Shown one piece after another: positions 35,460-43,954 of a stretch of 64,000 nucleotides of DNA. The notes under the pieces were generated by a model. That model was given only the letters and a program-made list of their open reading frames with translations. It had not been told where the DNA came from and did no database searches. The position numbers and the translations under genes are program-made. Every line of letters starts with the position of its first letter. The stretch's first letter is position 1. Source of the stretch: Streptomyces iconiensis (GTDB lineage Bacteria; Actinomycetota; Actinomycetes; Streptomycetales; Streptomycetaceae); the NCBI RefSeq assembly GCF_028657195.3, contig NZ_JANCPR020000046.1, positions 1 through 64,000 on the forward strand, read 5' to 3'.

Positions 35460-36393
35460 GGTCGGCGAGGTCTGAAGGTCGGTGGAGATCCGGAAGGCGC
35501 GGCCAAGCGCGCCCTCAACGGATCAGGATCTGGGCGGGCGATTTCCCAGGACCGTCAGATGAACATCGGAATGCGCACCCGGCGAGGGTACCTGACCGTC
35601 CCGTGCCCCTGCCGGTACCGGCGTCGGGGCCGTGCTGGTGCTCGGCGACCACCGCTGGCGGGGCCGCACGTACCGCGTCAACGATGTCCGGCTTACGGGT
35701 CAACCGCCGGGCTCCCGCCGCCTGACGCGCCGTCAGGGAAGTGCCCCGCCTGCGCGCCACTCAGACTTCCCCCGCGCGCCGAAACCCGTAAGACCAGGCT
35801 CCGAAGACCGCTCGGTTCCACGAACCGCCGCCCCTCCACCCGCTACGACGTGAGTAAAAGCGTGAAACGCCCCCGTCAAAGCGATTCCTGGTGCCCAACA
35901 AGGGCGCACGTTGGATCGCGGCCAACCGCTGACACGCGGAGATCGACTTCACCCAACTCGGCAATCAGGTCACACAACTCGTCACCACGCACGCAAGTAC
36001 ACAGCCGCCTCATCCGTGGCAGGAAGAGCGTGATTCACGTACCCACTATGCCCCGCCGGCGCAAGCGGCGTGACCGGGCACCGAAAATGACCTTATGCCT
36101 GCCCCTCCGTGTCTCGAATTTTCTGGCGGACTCGGTGATCCCGCAGAATTGATCTTTCATGGGATTGGTTACTGACCTCGGAGAACAGGCATCCCGCCGG
36201 GACTGATGACCATTCCGGCGAAGGGGCTGGAAATATATTGTCTGCGCCTTCGGAGATGGGCTTAAATTGTGCTGCGCCGAGCGACCGGCCCGGGGGGCTT
36301 CAGATCTGAACGGGCGCCCTCGTGATCTCTCCCGGCCACATCGATGTAAGCGCACAGCACGCTCCCGCCAAAGAATCTTGGAAGAAGAAGGCC
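35460..36393. other. 934-bp non-coding region with lower GC
   Basis: No supported gene. The half from about 36100 is clearly less GC-rich than the rest of the window and probably contains the promoter and leader of the small-peptide operon starting at 36394. Short protein-like pieces near 35900-36000 (IDFTQLGNQVTQLV) suggest decayed mobile or phage sequence, without recognisable ends. Confidence 0.4.
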
Positions 36394-36453
36394 ATGACGA
36401 ACGAGGACTTCATCCGCTCCCGTGAAGAGGGAGAGGCCGCCACTAAGTGGTAA
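36394..36453 (+). CDS. 19-residue peptide gene, putative precursor of a peptide-derived metabolite
   Basis: A complete small ORF encoding MTNEDFIRSREEGEAATKW, ending in Lys-Trp. It has a purine-rich ribosome site (GGAAGAAGAAGG) directly upstream. The peptide is acidic in the middle with a basic-aromatic C-terminus and lacks Cys. A 12-bp-arm hairpin follows 20 bp after the stop and precedes a SUMF1-domain gene, the arrangement expected when a precursor peptide is made in excess over its modifying enzymes. I do not recognise the peptide family. Evidence is its start signals, position and the hairpin. Chance occurrence cannot be excluded. Confidence 0.55.
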   Translation: MTNEDFIRSREEGEAATKW

Positions 36454-36473
36454 TGGCCGGACATTGAGCGACG

Positions 36474-36508
36474 GAGCCGGGCGACGCGGGAAATCGGTCG
36501 CCCGGCTC
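36474..36508. terminator. attenuating hairpin between peptide gene and SUMF1 gene
   Basis: A perfect inverted repeat with 12-bp arms (GAGCCGGGCGAC / GTCGCCCGGCTC) and an 11-nt loop. There is no T-tract, so it could act as a partial terminator or mRNA-stabilising structure that raises peptide transcript over enzyme transcript. Confidence 0.75.
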
Positions 36509-36550
36509 TGAAATGGCGCACCTCCCACTACGGCGATGCAGGAGCCACGT

Positions 36551-37897
36551 GTGTTCGACCATCTCGTGAGTCCACCGGTCCTGGCACCCCTCGACGACGC
36601 CGCCTACGCCGAGCGGCTCCGGGAGCTGGAAGCGGCGCTGGCGGCGCGCTCCGACAGCCGGGAGCTGCTGTCCCTGCTGTGCGACTGGACCTCGGGTCAC
36701 CGGGACTGGAACGTGCGGCGCATCGCCGTGGAGACGCTCGCGGCCCGGTTCGTCAAGGAGGCCGAAGCACGTGAGGCCATCTGCGCCGCGACCCACGATG
36801 ACGTCGACTGGGTGGCCTTCACCGCCATCAAGGCCGCTGGTGAGCACCGGCTGCCGGAGGCCGTCGAGCACATGATCAGGATCTCGGGCTGGCCGAGCAA
36901 TTTCAGTCGGCCCGCCTACACGAGAAAACCTGTCGGCTGCGGGGCCGCCTTCACCAAGAAGGCACTCTGGGAGTTCTTCGGCACCCGGGACCCGGGCGCG
37001 CTGCGTGCCCTGGAGGACAAGCACTTCGCCGAGAAGCACGCCGCTGTCGCGGCGGCCCGGCGGGAACCCGACCTCAGAGACGTGGTCACGGTCCCTGCCG
37101 GCCCCTTCATCGCGGGTGCGAACGTCCAGGAGGCCGGCCCCTTCCAGACGGACGACACCGACAATCCGCTGCGCGTCGTCGATCTTCCGGCCTTCTGCGT
37201 GGACCGCACTGCGGTGACCAATGCCCGCTACAAAGAGTTCCTCCTGGAAGCCGCTCCGGGAGGCGAGTTCGCACACCCCGACGAGCCCCTGGACAAGGAC
37301 CACACACCGGCGCACTGGCGTGACCCCCGCTGCAACGCTCCGGAGCTGCCGGCGATCGGTGTCGACTGGTACGACGCCTACGCCTTCGCGCGCTGGGCGG
37401 GCGGGCGGCTGCCCTCGGAGGACGAGTGGGAGAAGGCCGCCCGGGGGACCGACGCAAGGACCTATCCGTGGGGCAACACCTGGGACCCCGACAAGGCACG
37501 GTGCGTGTTCGGCGCGTACGGGCGTGAGGAGATCCGCGACCTGGAGGAGCTGGAGGAGCTACTCGTCCGCACCACCAGAGCGTGGCCGCCCGAGCCCGTC
37601 CTGCCCGCCGACGCGTTGCCCGACGGCGCGAGCCCTTACGGCGCGCTGAACATGGCGGGCAACGTCTGGGAGATCACGCGCACCAATTTCTTCACCCGAG
37701 CGAACATGGCGCCCTTTTTCAAGGGACGGAAGAACCCGGAGTTCATGAACCGGCCGGAGGGTTTCCATGTACTGCGCGGCGGCACGTGGACATCACCACC
37801 CGTCTGTCTCACCACCTTCTACCTGGGGAAGGACCTTCTCACCGACCGGCACAACGAGGTCGGATTCAGGTGCGCGTATGACGCACCTGTTCAGTGA
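36551..37897 (+). CDS. SUMF1/FGE-domain protein with N-terminal HEAT-like region
   Basis: A 448-residue protein. Residues ~10-150 are helical and repeat-like (HRDWNVRRIAVETLAARF, DDVDWVAFTAIKAAGEHRLPEAVEHM). Residues ~177-448 form a formylglycine-generating-enzyme-like (SUMF1) domain: VTVPAGPFIAGA, AVTNARYKEFL, IGVDWYDAYAFARWAGGRLPSEDEWEKAARGTDARTYPWGN, NMAGNVWEIT, LRGGTWTSPPVC and GFRCAYD. Active FGE has two Cys near RGGS..C...C for copper; here only Cys419 is present and the first is Ser, so it is not a standard sulfatase-activating enzyme. The GTG at 36551 is preferred (AGGAG 6 bp upstream) over the ATG at 36536. It follows the small-peptide gene. Confidence 0.87.
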   Translation: MFDHLVSPPVLAPLDDAAYAERLRELEAALAARSDSRELLSLLCDWTSGHRDWNVRRIAVETLAARFVKEAEAREAICAATHDDVDWVAFTAIKAAGEHRLPEAVEHMIRISGWPSNFSRPAYTRKPVGCGAAFTKKALWEFFGTRDPGALRALEDKHFAEKHAAVAAARREPDLRDVVTVPAGPFIAGANVQEAGPFQTDDTDNPLRVVDLPAFCVDRTAVTNARYKEFLLEAAPGGEFAHPDEPLDKDHTPAHWRDPRCNAPELPAIGVDWYDAYAFARWAGGRLPSEDEWEKAARGTDARTYPWGNTWDPDKARCVFGAYGREEIRDLEELEELLVRTTRAWPPEPVLPADALPDGASPYGALNMAGNVWEITRTNFFTRANMAPFFKGRKNPEFMNRPEGFHVLRGGTWTSPPVCLTTFYLGKDLLTDRHNEVGFRCAYDAPVQ

Positions 37898-38030
37898 CTG
37901 AGTGGCGGTCGACGACGGAGTGACGGTCGATCATTCACGCGCAACGGCCACTGAATTCGCACGGCCGTCCTTTTCCGCGACGCCCCGCTGCCGCGAGGTT
38001 TATCGAGCTTGTCGAAGGGAGCCCTGCTCC

Positions 38031-38576
38031 ATGGTGGACCGGAACATCACAGCCCGACGCATTCACTTCACCCGCAAGAACGGCACATTCGCGTCTTTCG
38101 ACGGCGCACAGTTCGACGTGGAGAAATTCCTCTCCCGCGCTCTGGTCGGGCGTCTGGCGATGAACGGGCCGGTCGTACGCCCCTTTTGGTTCGTCTGGGA
38201 GGAGGAGGCATTCTGGATGATCACGGGCTCCTGGTCCATCCTGGACGAGCGGCTGTTGGCCGACCCCTCGATCGAACTCGTGATCGACACCTGTGATCTG
38301 GAGACGGGAGAGACGCTCCAGGTCATCGGGCACGGGCGGGGACATGTCGTCGACTTCGACGTGGAACGGGGCCGCCGCATCCTCACCAAGTACGCCGGAT
38401 CGGACGAGGACTACTGGGACGCCCGGTTCCAGTTGCGCCCGGACCCGTCCATCTATGGCACCCGAATGGCCAAGCTGGTCCCGGACGACATCTGGACGGT
38501 CGACCTCTCCTTCGTGCCCGCGCCGGACGCCCGGCGGCTGGCCACCGGAGCTGCCGACAACGGAACGCAGCAGTAG
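38031..38576 (+). CDS. pyridoxamine-5-phosphate-oxidase-like split-barrel flavoprotein
   Basis: A 181-residue protein of the PNPOx-like FMN/F420-binding split-barrel group. Typical strands are ALVGRLAMNGPVVRPFWFVWEEEAFWMITGSWSILDERLLADPSIELVIDTCDLETGETLQVIGHGRGHVV, then a helical C-terminus. Such proteins reduce or oxidise small molecules using FMN or F420. The ATG at 38031 has GAAGGGAG upstream. It lies 133 bp after the SUMF1 gene and 8 bp before a LysE exporter, all in one direction. The substrate is unknown; a modified peptide or amino acid is the inference from context. Confidence 0.78.
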   Translation: MVDRNITARRIHFTRKNGTFASFDGAQFDVEKFLSRALVGRLAMNGPVVRPFWFVWEEEAFWMITGSWSILDERLLADPSIELVIDTCDLETGETLQVIGHGRGHVVDFDVERGRRILTKYAGSDEDYWDARFQLRPDPSIYGTRMAKLVPDDIWTVDLSFVPAPDARRLATGAADNGTQQ

Positions 38577-38584
38577 GCCGCCCG

Positions 38585-39223
38585 ATGCCCTCCCTGTCGA
38601 CGATCCTCGTCTTTCTCGCTGCGAGCATCGGACTGCTGCTGATCCCCGGGCCCGTCGTCGTCTACCTCGTGACCAGAAGCGTGTCCCAGGGCCGCCGTGC
38701 GGGCCTGATCTCCCTGGTCGGCGTGCACCTCGCGACGGCGGTCTACGTCCTGCTGACGACTCTGGGACTTGCGACCCTGCTGACCGCGTCACCGACGGCC
38801 TTCGCCGTGGTCCAGTACCTCGGTGTCGGCTATCTGATCTGGCTCGGCGCCCGCAAACTGTGGAACGCCCGCGCGAACCGCGTCGACGACGTCGACGCCC
38901 CACTGCCCCGGGAGTCGCTTCCACGCGTGCTCCGGGACGGCTTCGCCGTCAACATCCTCAGCCCGAAGAGCCTCATCTTCTTCACCGCGTTCCTGCCGCA
39001 GTTCGTGGACACCGGCCGAGGCCCCGCCTCCTTCCAATTGCTCTTCTTCGGGGCCCTGTTCACTGCCGTCGCCGTACTCAGCGACGGCACCTACACCCTT
39101 GTGTCCAGCGCACTCGCGGGCAGACTGCGTCGCAGCCCTACCGTTCAGCGCCACCTGGACCGCTCCAGCGGCATCATCTACCTGCTGCTCGGCGCGTTCA
39201 CCGCACTGCTCTCGCCGTCCTGA
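38585..39223 (+). CDS. LysE-family amino acid exporter
   Basis: A 212-residue membrane protein with six predicted helices. It starts LVFLAASIGLLLIPGPVVVYLVTRSVSQGRRAGLISLVGVHLATAVYVLLTTLGLA, with the PGP motif typical of LysE/RhtB. The second half has DGFAVNILSPKSLIFFTAFLPQFVD. LysE proteins export amino acids and derivatives. Its 8-bp spacing from the split-barrel gene indicates one operon with the SUMF1 gene, and suggests that the pathway product is a small amino-acid-like molecule. Confidence 0.9.
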   Translation: MPSLSTILVFLAASIGLLLIPGPVVVYLVTRSVSQGRRAGLISLVGVHLATAVYVLLTTLGLATLLTASPTAFAVVQYLGVGYLIWLGARKLWNARANRVDDVDAPLPRESLPRVLRDGFAVNILSPKSLIFFTAFLPQFVDTGRGPASFQLLFFGALFTAVAVLSDGTYTLVSSALAGRLRRSPTVQRHLDRSSGIIYLLLGAFTALLSPS

Positions 39224-39389
39224 CAGGCACAGCCGACGACCCCGCCGCGATGAACGGTGCGCCAGCGGCCGGCGACCCACGACACCTGTCGCGCGTCTTC
39301 GAGCGTGGCGACGATGGCGAGGCGGGGGGGAAGGGAGTTGCTCACTACCGTCGTCCGGGCTGTCAGTGCGCCCTTGTAGCCTCCCGGCC

Positions 39390-39974
39390 ATGACAACCGA
39401 ACTGGCCCATGACCCACGTCCGATCTTCGCCAGGTCACTTGATCAGGCCGGGAAGCAGGTCGCGGCGGTACGTCCCGACGAGCTGAGTAACCGCACTCCC
39501 TGTGCCGAGTACGACGTTCGCGCGCTGCTCGGACATATGGTCTCGGTGCTGCACAAGCTCGCCCGTGTCGGCACGGGAGGCGACGCGAGCGACCTCCCGG
39601 ATGTGATCGACGGTATAGCCGACGACGGCTGGGCCGGCGCATTCGCCCGGGCCCGGAGCGAGGCCGAGCAGGTGTGGGCCGACGACGGGCAGCTGGACCG
39701 AATGATCGAGCTGCCGTGGGCCACACTGTCCGGCCGGGATGTTCTTGATGCCTACAGCCACGAGTTCACGGCTCATTCCTGGGACCTCGCACACGCCACC
39801 GAACGGCTCGCCGAACTCGACCCCGACCTCGCCACCCGGGCCCTTGAGGCGTTCTCGAAGTTCGCGCCGCCGGATGACCGCAGCGAGCAGGGCCCGTTCA
39901 GCCCGGCCGTACCGGTGCCCGACGACGCCGACATCCACACCCGGCTGGCCGCCTACCTGGGACGCCGCCCCTAG
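39390..39974 (+). CDS. TIGR03086-type (DinB/maleylpyruvate isomerase fold) protein
   Basis: A 194-residue four-helix-bundle protein of the mycothiol-dependent maleylpyruvate isomerase/TIGR03086 group. It has ARSLDQAGKQVAAVRPDELSNRTPCAEYDVRALLGHMVSVLHKLARVG with the metal-binding His of GHM, and DAYSHEFTAHSWDLAHATER with further His residues. Members bind a divalent metal and may use mycothiol. A TANNNT hexamer (TAGCCT, 39377-39382) ends 7 bp before the ATG and no ribosome site is seen, so the transcript may be leaderless. The specific reaction is unknown. Confidence 0.85.
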   Translation: MTTELAHDPRPIFARSLDQAGKQVAAVRPDELSNRTPCAEYDVRALLGHMVSVLHKLARVGTGGDASDLPDVIDGIADDGWAGAFARARSEAEQVWADDGQLDRMIELPWATLSGRDVLDAYSHEFTAHSWDLAHATERLAELDPDLATRALEAFSKFAPPDDRSEQGPFSPAVPVPDDADIHTRLAAYLGRRP

Positions 39975-40096
39975 GCGGTTTCGTTTGGGCCTCACCGCCG
40001 TGGCGCGAGGGCGTTCGCACTCTTGACGGCGTCCGCCGGGGCCATTGGGATGGTGAGCCCTGGTGGCCGGCCTCACTTGCCCTCGGAGGGTGCGGG

Positions 40097-42481
40097 ATGC
40101 AGACGCGCCGTACCGGTGTGGTCTATCTGCTTCTGGCGTTGTGCGGCACGGCGGTGGCCGTCTGGCTGTTCCGGGCGCGCGGGGAGGACGGCAGCGCCGT
40201 CGCGGCCGTGGTGACGGTGCTGCTGGGACTGCCCACGATGTGGCTCACATGGGAGGCGTTCCGCGTCGGCCGCATTGAAGCCCGGGCGGCCGGAGGCCCG
40301 AGCGCGCAGCTCAGCGCCGCCGCCGACGAGCTGGCCGACGAGGTCTGGGACGAGTTGCAGCAGGCGGCCAGCGACCGGCAGCTGCGCTCGCCCGCGCCGA
40401 TCCCGGTGCGCTGGCGGTGGTCGCGCTCTCCAGTGGCAGGCCCGATGGAGGCCGCGTTGGGGGACCCGCAGAGCTTGACGCCTTTCTCGCGGCTGCCGCA
40501 GGTACCGGCATCCGATGTCACCACGGTGCGCGAGGGCGGGCTGAGCGATCTGTTCAAGGTCTACGGTGGGCTGGGCTCCGGCCGCATCGTCGTGCTGGGC
40601 GGCCCCGGCAGCGGCAAGTCCGACGCCGCGATCCTGACGGTCCTGGAGGCGCTGAAGCACCGCCGCGACCAAGTCAGCGACGACGAACGCGACCGGGTGC
40701 CGGTCCCGGTGCTGCTCAAACTCACCACGTGGGACACCGGCCGGCTGTTCTTCAAGGACTGGGTATCCGCCCAGCTCTCGGCGGACCACCCATTGCTGCG
40801 CTCCGCCGAGTACGGAGGCAACGTCGCCGAGCGGCTGTTGAAGAAGCACAAGATCGCCCTTTTCCTCGACGGCTTCGACGAGCTGGACACCGACCTGCGC
40901 AAGGCCGCGCTGAAGGGCATCAACGAGCACGCGGCATCGCGGGTGATGATGTTCACCCGCACCGCCGAGTTCACCGGAACTGAGCAGGCCGCCGAGCACA
41001 CCAGGGGCGCCGCGGTGCTGGAGCTCACGCCGATCACCGGGCAGGAGGCCGCCGAGTACCTCCGGCGCTGCCCGAGCGTGTCGGCCGCCGAACAGTGGGA
41101 ACGGCTCATCTGCCACCTGCGGGATCACCAGGACAGCGTGCTCACCCAGGCCCTGAACTCCCCACTGACGCTGACGCTCGTACGCGACGCGTTCCCCGAC
41201 CCCGAGACGCTTGAGGACTTCCTGGCCCCGGGCCGGTTCTCCTCGCGAGACGAGGTCGTGTTACATCTGCTCGACCGGTTCGTCACCATCGCCTACCAGC
41301 CACCTCTTTTGCAGGGCCACGACCCGTCTGCGCAGGCTCGGCCCCGGCACTGGCTGCGCTATCTCGCGGCCCGACTGTCGGAGCAGGGCGACAGCCTCGA
41401 CTGGCGCCACCTGAACCAGTGGGCACCGGTGTTCCCCCGCATCGTCGCCCTCGGCCTCATCAGTGTGCTCACCGGTGCGCTTGGCGGCGTGTTGGCCTTC
41501 GCCTCCTGGGGTGGCGGCTACAGCGCCCAAGGCATCGATGGAGCGGCGGGCGGCGCGGTCTACGGCGCCGTCATGGGGCTCATCCTGGGTGGCGCGGCGG
41601 GCCTCGGGGCGGAGTTCCGCGGCTATGGGCGCGGCGGCCGTACTGCCAGAGGCCCCTTACGGCGGGATCTCAACCCCGGGGTGGCCATCGTCGTCGGCAG
41701 CATGATGGGGTTCTGGTTCGCCGACTACGTCTACACCCGTGCCGCCGACGGCAACACGGCCACAGCCGCGTTCGCGGGCATTCTCATCGGCGTGGGCTCC
41801 GCTGCGGTGGCCGGCATGGCCGCCACCCAGGGCCGCCGGGCCCGCCAAGCCCTCCGGGACAATGCGTGGACTCGGTGGAAGGCGTTCTACTCCCGCGTCC
41901 CGCTTCTCCCCGGCGCCGTCGCCGGCGGCCTGCCGATGGGCTTCAGGTACCTGTTCCCGTACGAGCCCTTCGAGAGGTACGAACTCGCCGAGGGGCTGTG
42001 GAACGGGGTATGGGGCACGGTCATAGTCTCCCTCATCATCGGCGCGGGTCGCCCGGCGTCCCGGCAGGGCATCCTCACCGGCCGGAGCGCCGCTTGGCGC
42101 CGGGACCGCCGCGAGTCGATCGTGTACGGCTTGCTCTTCGGGCTCAGCACCGGGGCGGGCTGGGGATTGCGCGAGATCTTCATGTACCACCCCGATGGCC
42201 AGGAATACGGGTGGCAGAACGACATTCTTCCCGGCCTGTTCCAGACCGTCGGTATCGCCATCCCCTTCGCCGTCGGCTGCGTGATCGCCGGCTCCGACTA
42301 CTGGCGCAACACCCTGCTCTTCCTCCAGCTGTACTTGCGCCGCCTCCTCCCCGCCCGGGGGATGCGGTTCTTCAACGACGCCTACACACGCGAGATCCTG
42401 CGCACGGAGGGCCCCCGGTACCAGTTCCGCCACCGCCAGCTCCAGAAACTCCTCGCCCGGGAACACAGGAACCCGGTCTAG
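40097..42481 (+). CDS. NACHT-type NTPase with N- and C-terminal membrane regions
   Basis: A 794-residue STAND NTPase. Two helices lie at the N-terminus (VVYLLLALCGTAVAVWLF, AVVTVLLGLPTMWLTW). The NACHT core has Walker A GGPGSGKSD (residues 168-176) and Walker B IALFLDGFDELD (about 253-264). From about residue 450 a long hydrophobic region has repeated Gly-rich helices (GLISVLTGALGGVLAFASW, GAVYGAVMGLILGGAAGL and more), and the C-terminus is soluble (TEGPRYQFRHRQLQKLLA). Bacterial NACHT proteins include anti-phage sensors and developmental regulators. This membrane type is common in Streptomyces and uncharacterised. ATG follows GGAGGGTG. It appears monocistronic. Confidence 0.85.
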   Translation: MQTRRTGVVYLLLALCGTAVAVWLFRARGEDGSAVAAVVTVLLGLPTMWLTWEAFRVGRIEARAAGGPSAQLSAAADELADEVWDELQQAASDRQLRSPAPIPVRWRWSRSPVAGPMEAALGDPQSLTPFSRLPQVPASDVTTVREGGLSDLFKVYGGLGSGRIVVLGGPGSGKSDAAILTVLEALKHRRDQVSDDERDRVPVPVLLKLTTWDTGRLFFKDWVSAQLSADHPLLRSAEYGGNVAERLLKKHKIALFLDGFDELDTDLRKAALKGINEHAASRVMMFTRTAEFTGTEQAAEHTRGAAVLELTPITGQEAAEYLRRCPSVSAAEQWERLICHLRDHQDSVLTQALNSPLTLTLVRDAFPDPETLEDFLAPGRFSSRDEVVLHLLDRFVTIAYQPPLLQGHDPSAQARPRHWLRYLAARLSEQGDSLDWRHLNQWAPVFPRIVALGLISVLTGALGGVLAFASWGGGYSAQGIDGAAGGAVYGAVMGLILGGAAGLGAEFRGYGRGGRTARGPLRRDLNPGVAIVVGSMMGFWFADYVYTRAADGNTATAAFAGILIGVGSAAVAGMAATQGRRARQALRDNAWTRWKAFYSRVPLLPGAVAGGLPMGFRYLFPYEPFERYELAEGLWNGVWGTVIVSLIIGAGRPASRQGILTGRSAAWRRDRRESIVYGLLFGLSTGAGWGLREIFMYHPDGQEYGWQNDILPGLFQTVGIAIPFAVGCVIAGSDYWRNTLLFLQLYLRRLLPARGMRFFNDAYTREILRTEGPRYQFRHRQLQKLLAREHRNPV

Positions 42482-42763
42482 GAATTCGTTGGGAACATCG
42501 GGCAGTCCAGAGGAAGATGCCGGCGATGTGAAGCCCGGCCCCCTTTTGCGGGCCCCGGTACCGGCTCACCAAAGCAGGCGGCGCCGTAAGCGGCACAGTG
42601 GCGTCAACCCCCCGCCGTCGGAGCGGGAGTTCGGCCCGGGCGGGTCTGCTGGCGGCGGCTACAGCGGTGGCCGCCGCTGCCGTGCGAGCCGTCATCGGCC
42701 CCGGTCACGTAAACGCCCTGACCGGGGCCCCAGCATCAGCTGTCGCCAAGGTGCCGACCGCCG

Positions 42764-42988
42764 CTAGTTCCGGTACCGGAACACGATCCGGCCGCGTGTC
42801 AGGTCGTACGGCGGGAGCTCCACCAGCACCCGGTCTCCCAGGTAGATCTTGATGTAGTGCTTGCGGATCTTCCCGCTGATGTGCGCGAGTACTTGGTGAC
42901 CGTTCTCAAGCTCCACGGTGAACATGGCGCTGCGCAGGCACTCGACGACCTTGCCCTCGACTTCGATGACGTTTTTGTGCTTCGTCAT
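42764..42988 (-). CDS. infA: translation initiation factor IF-1 (paralog)
   Basis: A 74-residue S1-fold protein matching IF-1 along its length: IEVEGKVVECLRSAMFTVELENGHQVLAHISGKIRKHYIKIYLGDRVLVELPPYDLTRGRIVFRYR. IF-1 binds the ribosomal A site during initiation. It is not in the rpmJ-rpsM ribosomal operon that carries the housekeeping copy, so this is an additional gene. Its ATG overlaps the stop of the upstream acetyltransferase gene (ATGA), so it is translated from the same message behind a leader ORF. Confidence 0.95.
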   Translation of the reverse strand: MTKHKNVIEVEGKVVECLRSAMFTVELENGHQVLAHISGKIRKHYIKIYLGDRVLVELPPYDLTRGRIVFRYRN

Positions 42989-43776
42989 CGCACCAACTCC
43001 AGGTTGCTGCTCATCGGCCGGGCACCCATGCCCTCGAACAGCGCCGAGGCCGCTCGATCGGGCTCTTGGATCTCGGCCCAGGCCGCGGCGGACCCGGCGC
43101 GGTGCAGCGTCCCCAGCGCGTGGGCGAGCAGCGCCCGCGCGATGCCGCGCCGCTGCTCGCCGGACCGGACCGCGAGCAGCCCGATGCGCGGCCGGGCCGC
43201 CGATACCACCCGGATCAGCCCCAAGTAGCGGTCCGGCGCCGCGGCCACCGCGTACTTCGACGGATCGACGATGGTGTCGCCCTCGTGGAGGAGAACCACC
43301 TCCGCCGGCATCGACTGCCACCCGACGCTCGCCTCGACTTCGTCACGGATCGCGCGGTACACCGCCCGCAGCAGGCTCTCGTCCGCCTGACCGGCGGGAA
43401 CGATCGTCACGCCCGAAGGCGGCAGGACTCCGTCGAGCCCCGTGACCCCCGGGTCGGTCGGCACGACGTACTCCCACTCGCGGCGCCGGACCGTGAACCC
43501 GGCCCGCCGCCAGCCGGCTGCCAGCTCGATGTCGGCTTCGTCGACCACCGTGTACAGCGGTGCCGGCAGTTCCGCCAGCATCGCCTCGGAGAGCCGGTCG
43601 AAGGTGGCGTCGTGCCAGGCGTCTATGCTGACGAACAGGCGTCCGTCGGGCCGGTGCTCCGCATGCCCGCGGCCGACCACCAGGTCGTCATCCAGCGCGT
43701 GCCATTGCCCTGCCGCGACGCGCGTGGTCAGCACCGCGTTCTCGCTCAGGCCGGATGGGAAAGGCTTCGTGTTCAT
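42985..43776 (-). CDS. GNAT-family N-acetyltransferase
   Basis: A 263-residue GNAT protein. The acetyl-CoA-binding core lies in the C-terminal third (GLIRVVSAARPRIGLLAVRSGEQRRGIARALLAHALGTLHRAG), with the Q/RxxGxG/A loop seen as EQRRGIAR. The N-terminal half looks like a divergent second GNAT fold. The start at 43776 has an AAGGAG site that can pair with CTCC just upstream of it, a small hairpin that may hide the site. It is coupled to infA. The substrate could be an antibiotic, a ribosomal protein or a metabolite; linkage with IF-1 and a leader peptide favours a translation-linked role. Confidence 0.87.
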   Translation of the reverse strand: MNTKPFPSGLSENAVLTTRVAAGQWHALDDDLVVGRGHAEHRPDGRLFVSIDAWHDATFDRLSEAMLAELPAPLYTVVDEADIELAAGWRRAGFTVRRREWEYVVPTDPGVTGLDGVLPPSGVTIVPAGQADESLLRAVYRAIRDEVEASVGWQSMPAEVVLLHEGDTIVDPSKYAVAAAPDRYLGLIRVVSAARPRIGLLAVRSGEQRRGIARALLAHALGTLHRAGSAAAWAEIQEPDRAASALFEGMGARPMSSNLELVR

Positions 43777-43830
43777 TGGAGTCTCCTTCAGGAGTGCCTC
43801 GATCTCAGGCGCTCCTGGCGACACCGAACG

Positions 43831-43884
43831 TCAGCCGCAGGACCGTGACGGGTTGAGGGAGCACCCATAAATAGCTGTGTTCAC
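43831..43884 (-). CDS. 17-residue leader peptide ORF ahead of GNAT-infA
   Basis: A short complete ORF, MNTAIYGCSLNPSRSCG, starting with GTG at 43884. It has an excellent GGAGGTGAG ribosome site 8 bp upstream. It ends 54 bp before the acetyltransferase start, whose own ribosome site lies in a small CTCC-N4-GGAG hairpin. The layout is that of translational or transcriptional attenuation by ribosome stalling, as at erm and WhiB7-type resistance genes. I do not recognise the peptide. The role is inferred from position and signals. Confidence 0.5.
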   Translation of the reverse strand: MNTAIYGCSLNPSRSCG

Positions 43885-43923
43885 GGGTCTCACCTCCATA
43901 CGACGGCTTCACGGTCCACCACG

Positions 43924-43952
43924 ACGGTAGCCGCGGGCACCGACTCGCTCAA
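43924..43952 (-). promoter_or_regulatory. candidate promoter of leader-GNAT-infA operon
   Basis: On the minus strand a TTGAGC -35-like hexamer (43947-43952) is spaced 17 bp from TACCGT (TANNNT -10, 43924-43929). An A-rich AAAAGGAA run lies directly upstream of the -35 box, as at WhiB7-dependent promoters. Assigned by inspection only. Confidence 0.45.
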
Positions 43953-43954
43953 TT

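Noticed and set aside
36536..36550. ATG at 36536 as the SUMF1 gene start
   Set aside because: The AGGAG ribosome site lies inside the first codons of that version and is correctly spaced for the GTG at 36551.
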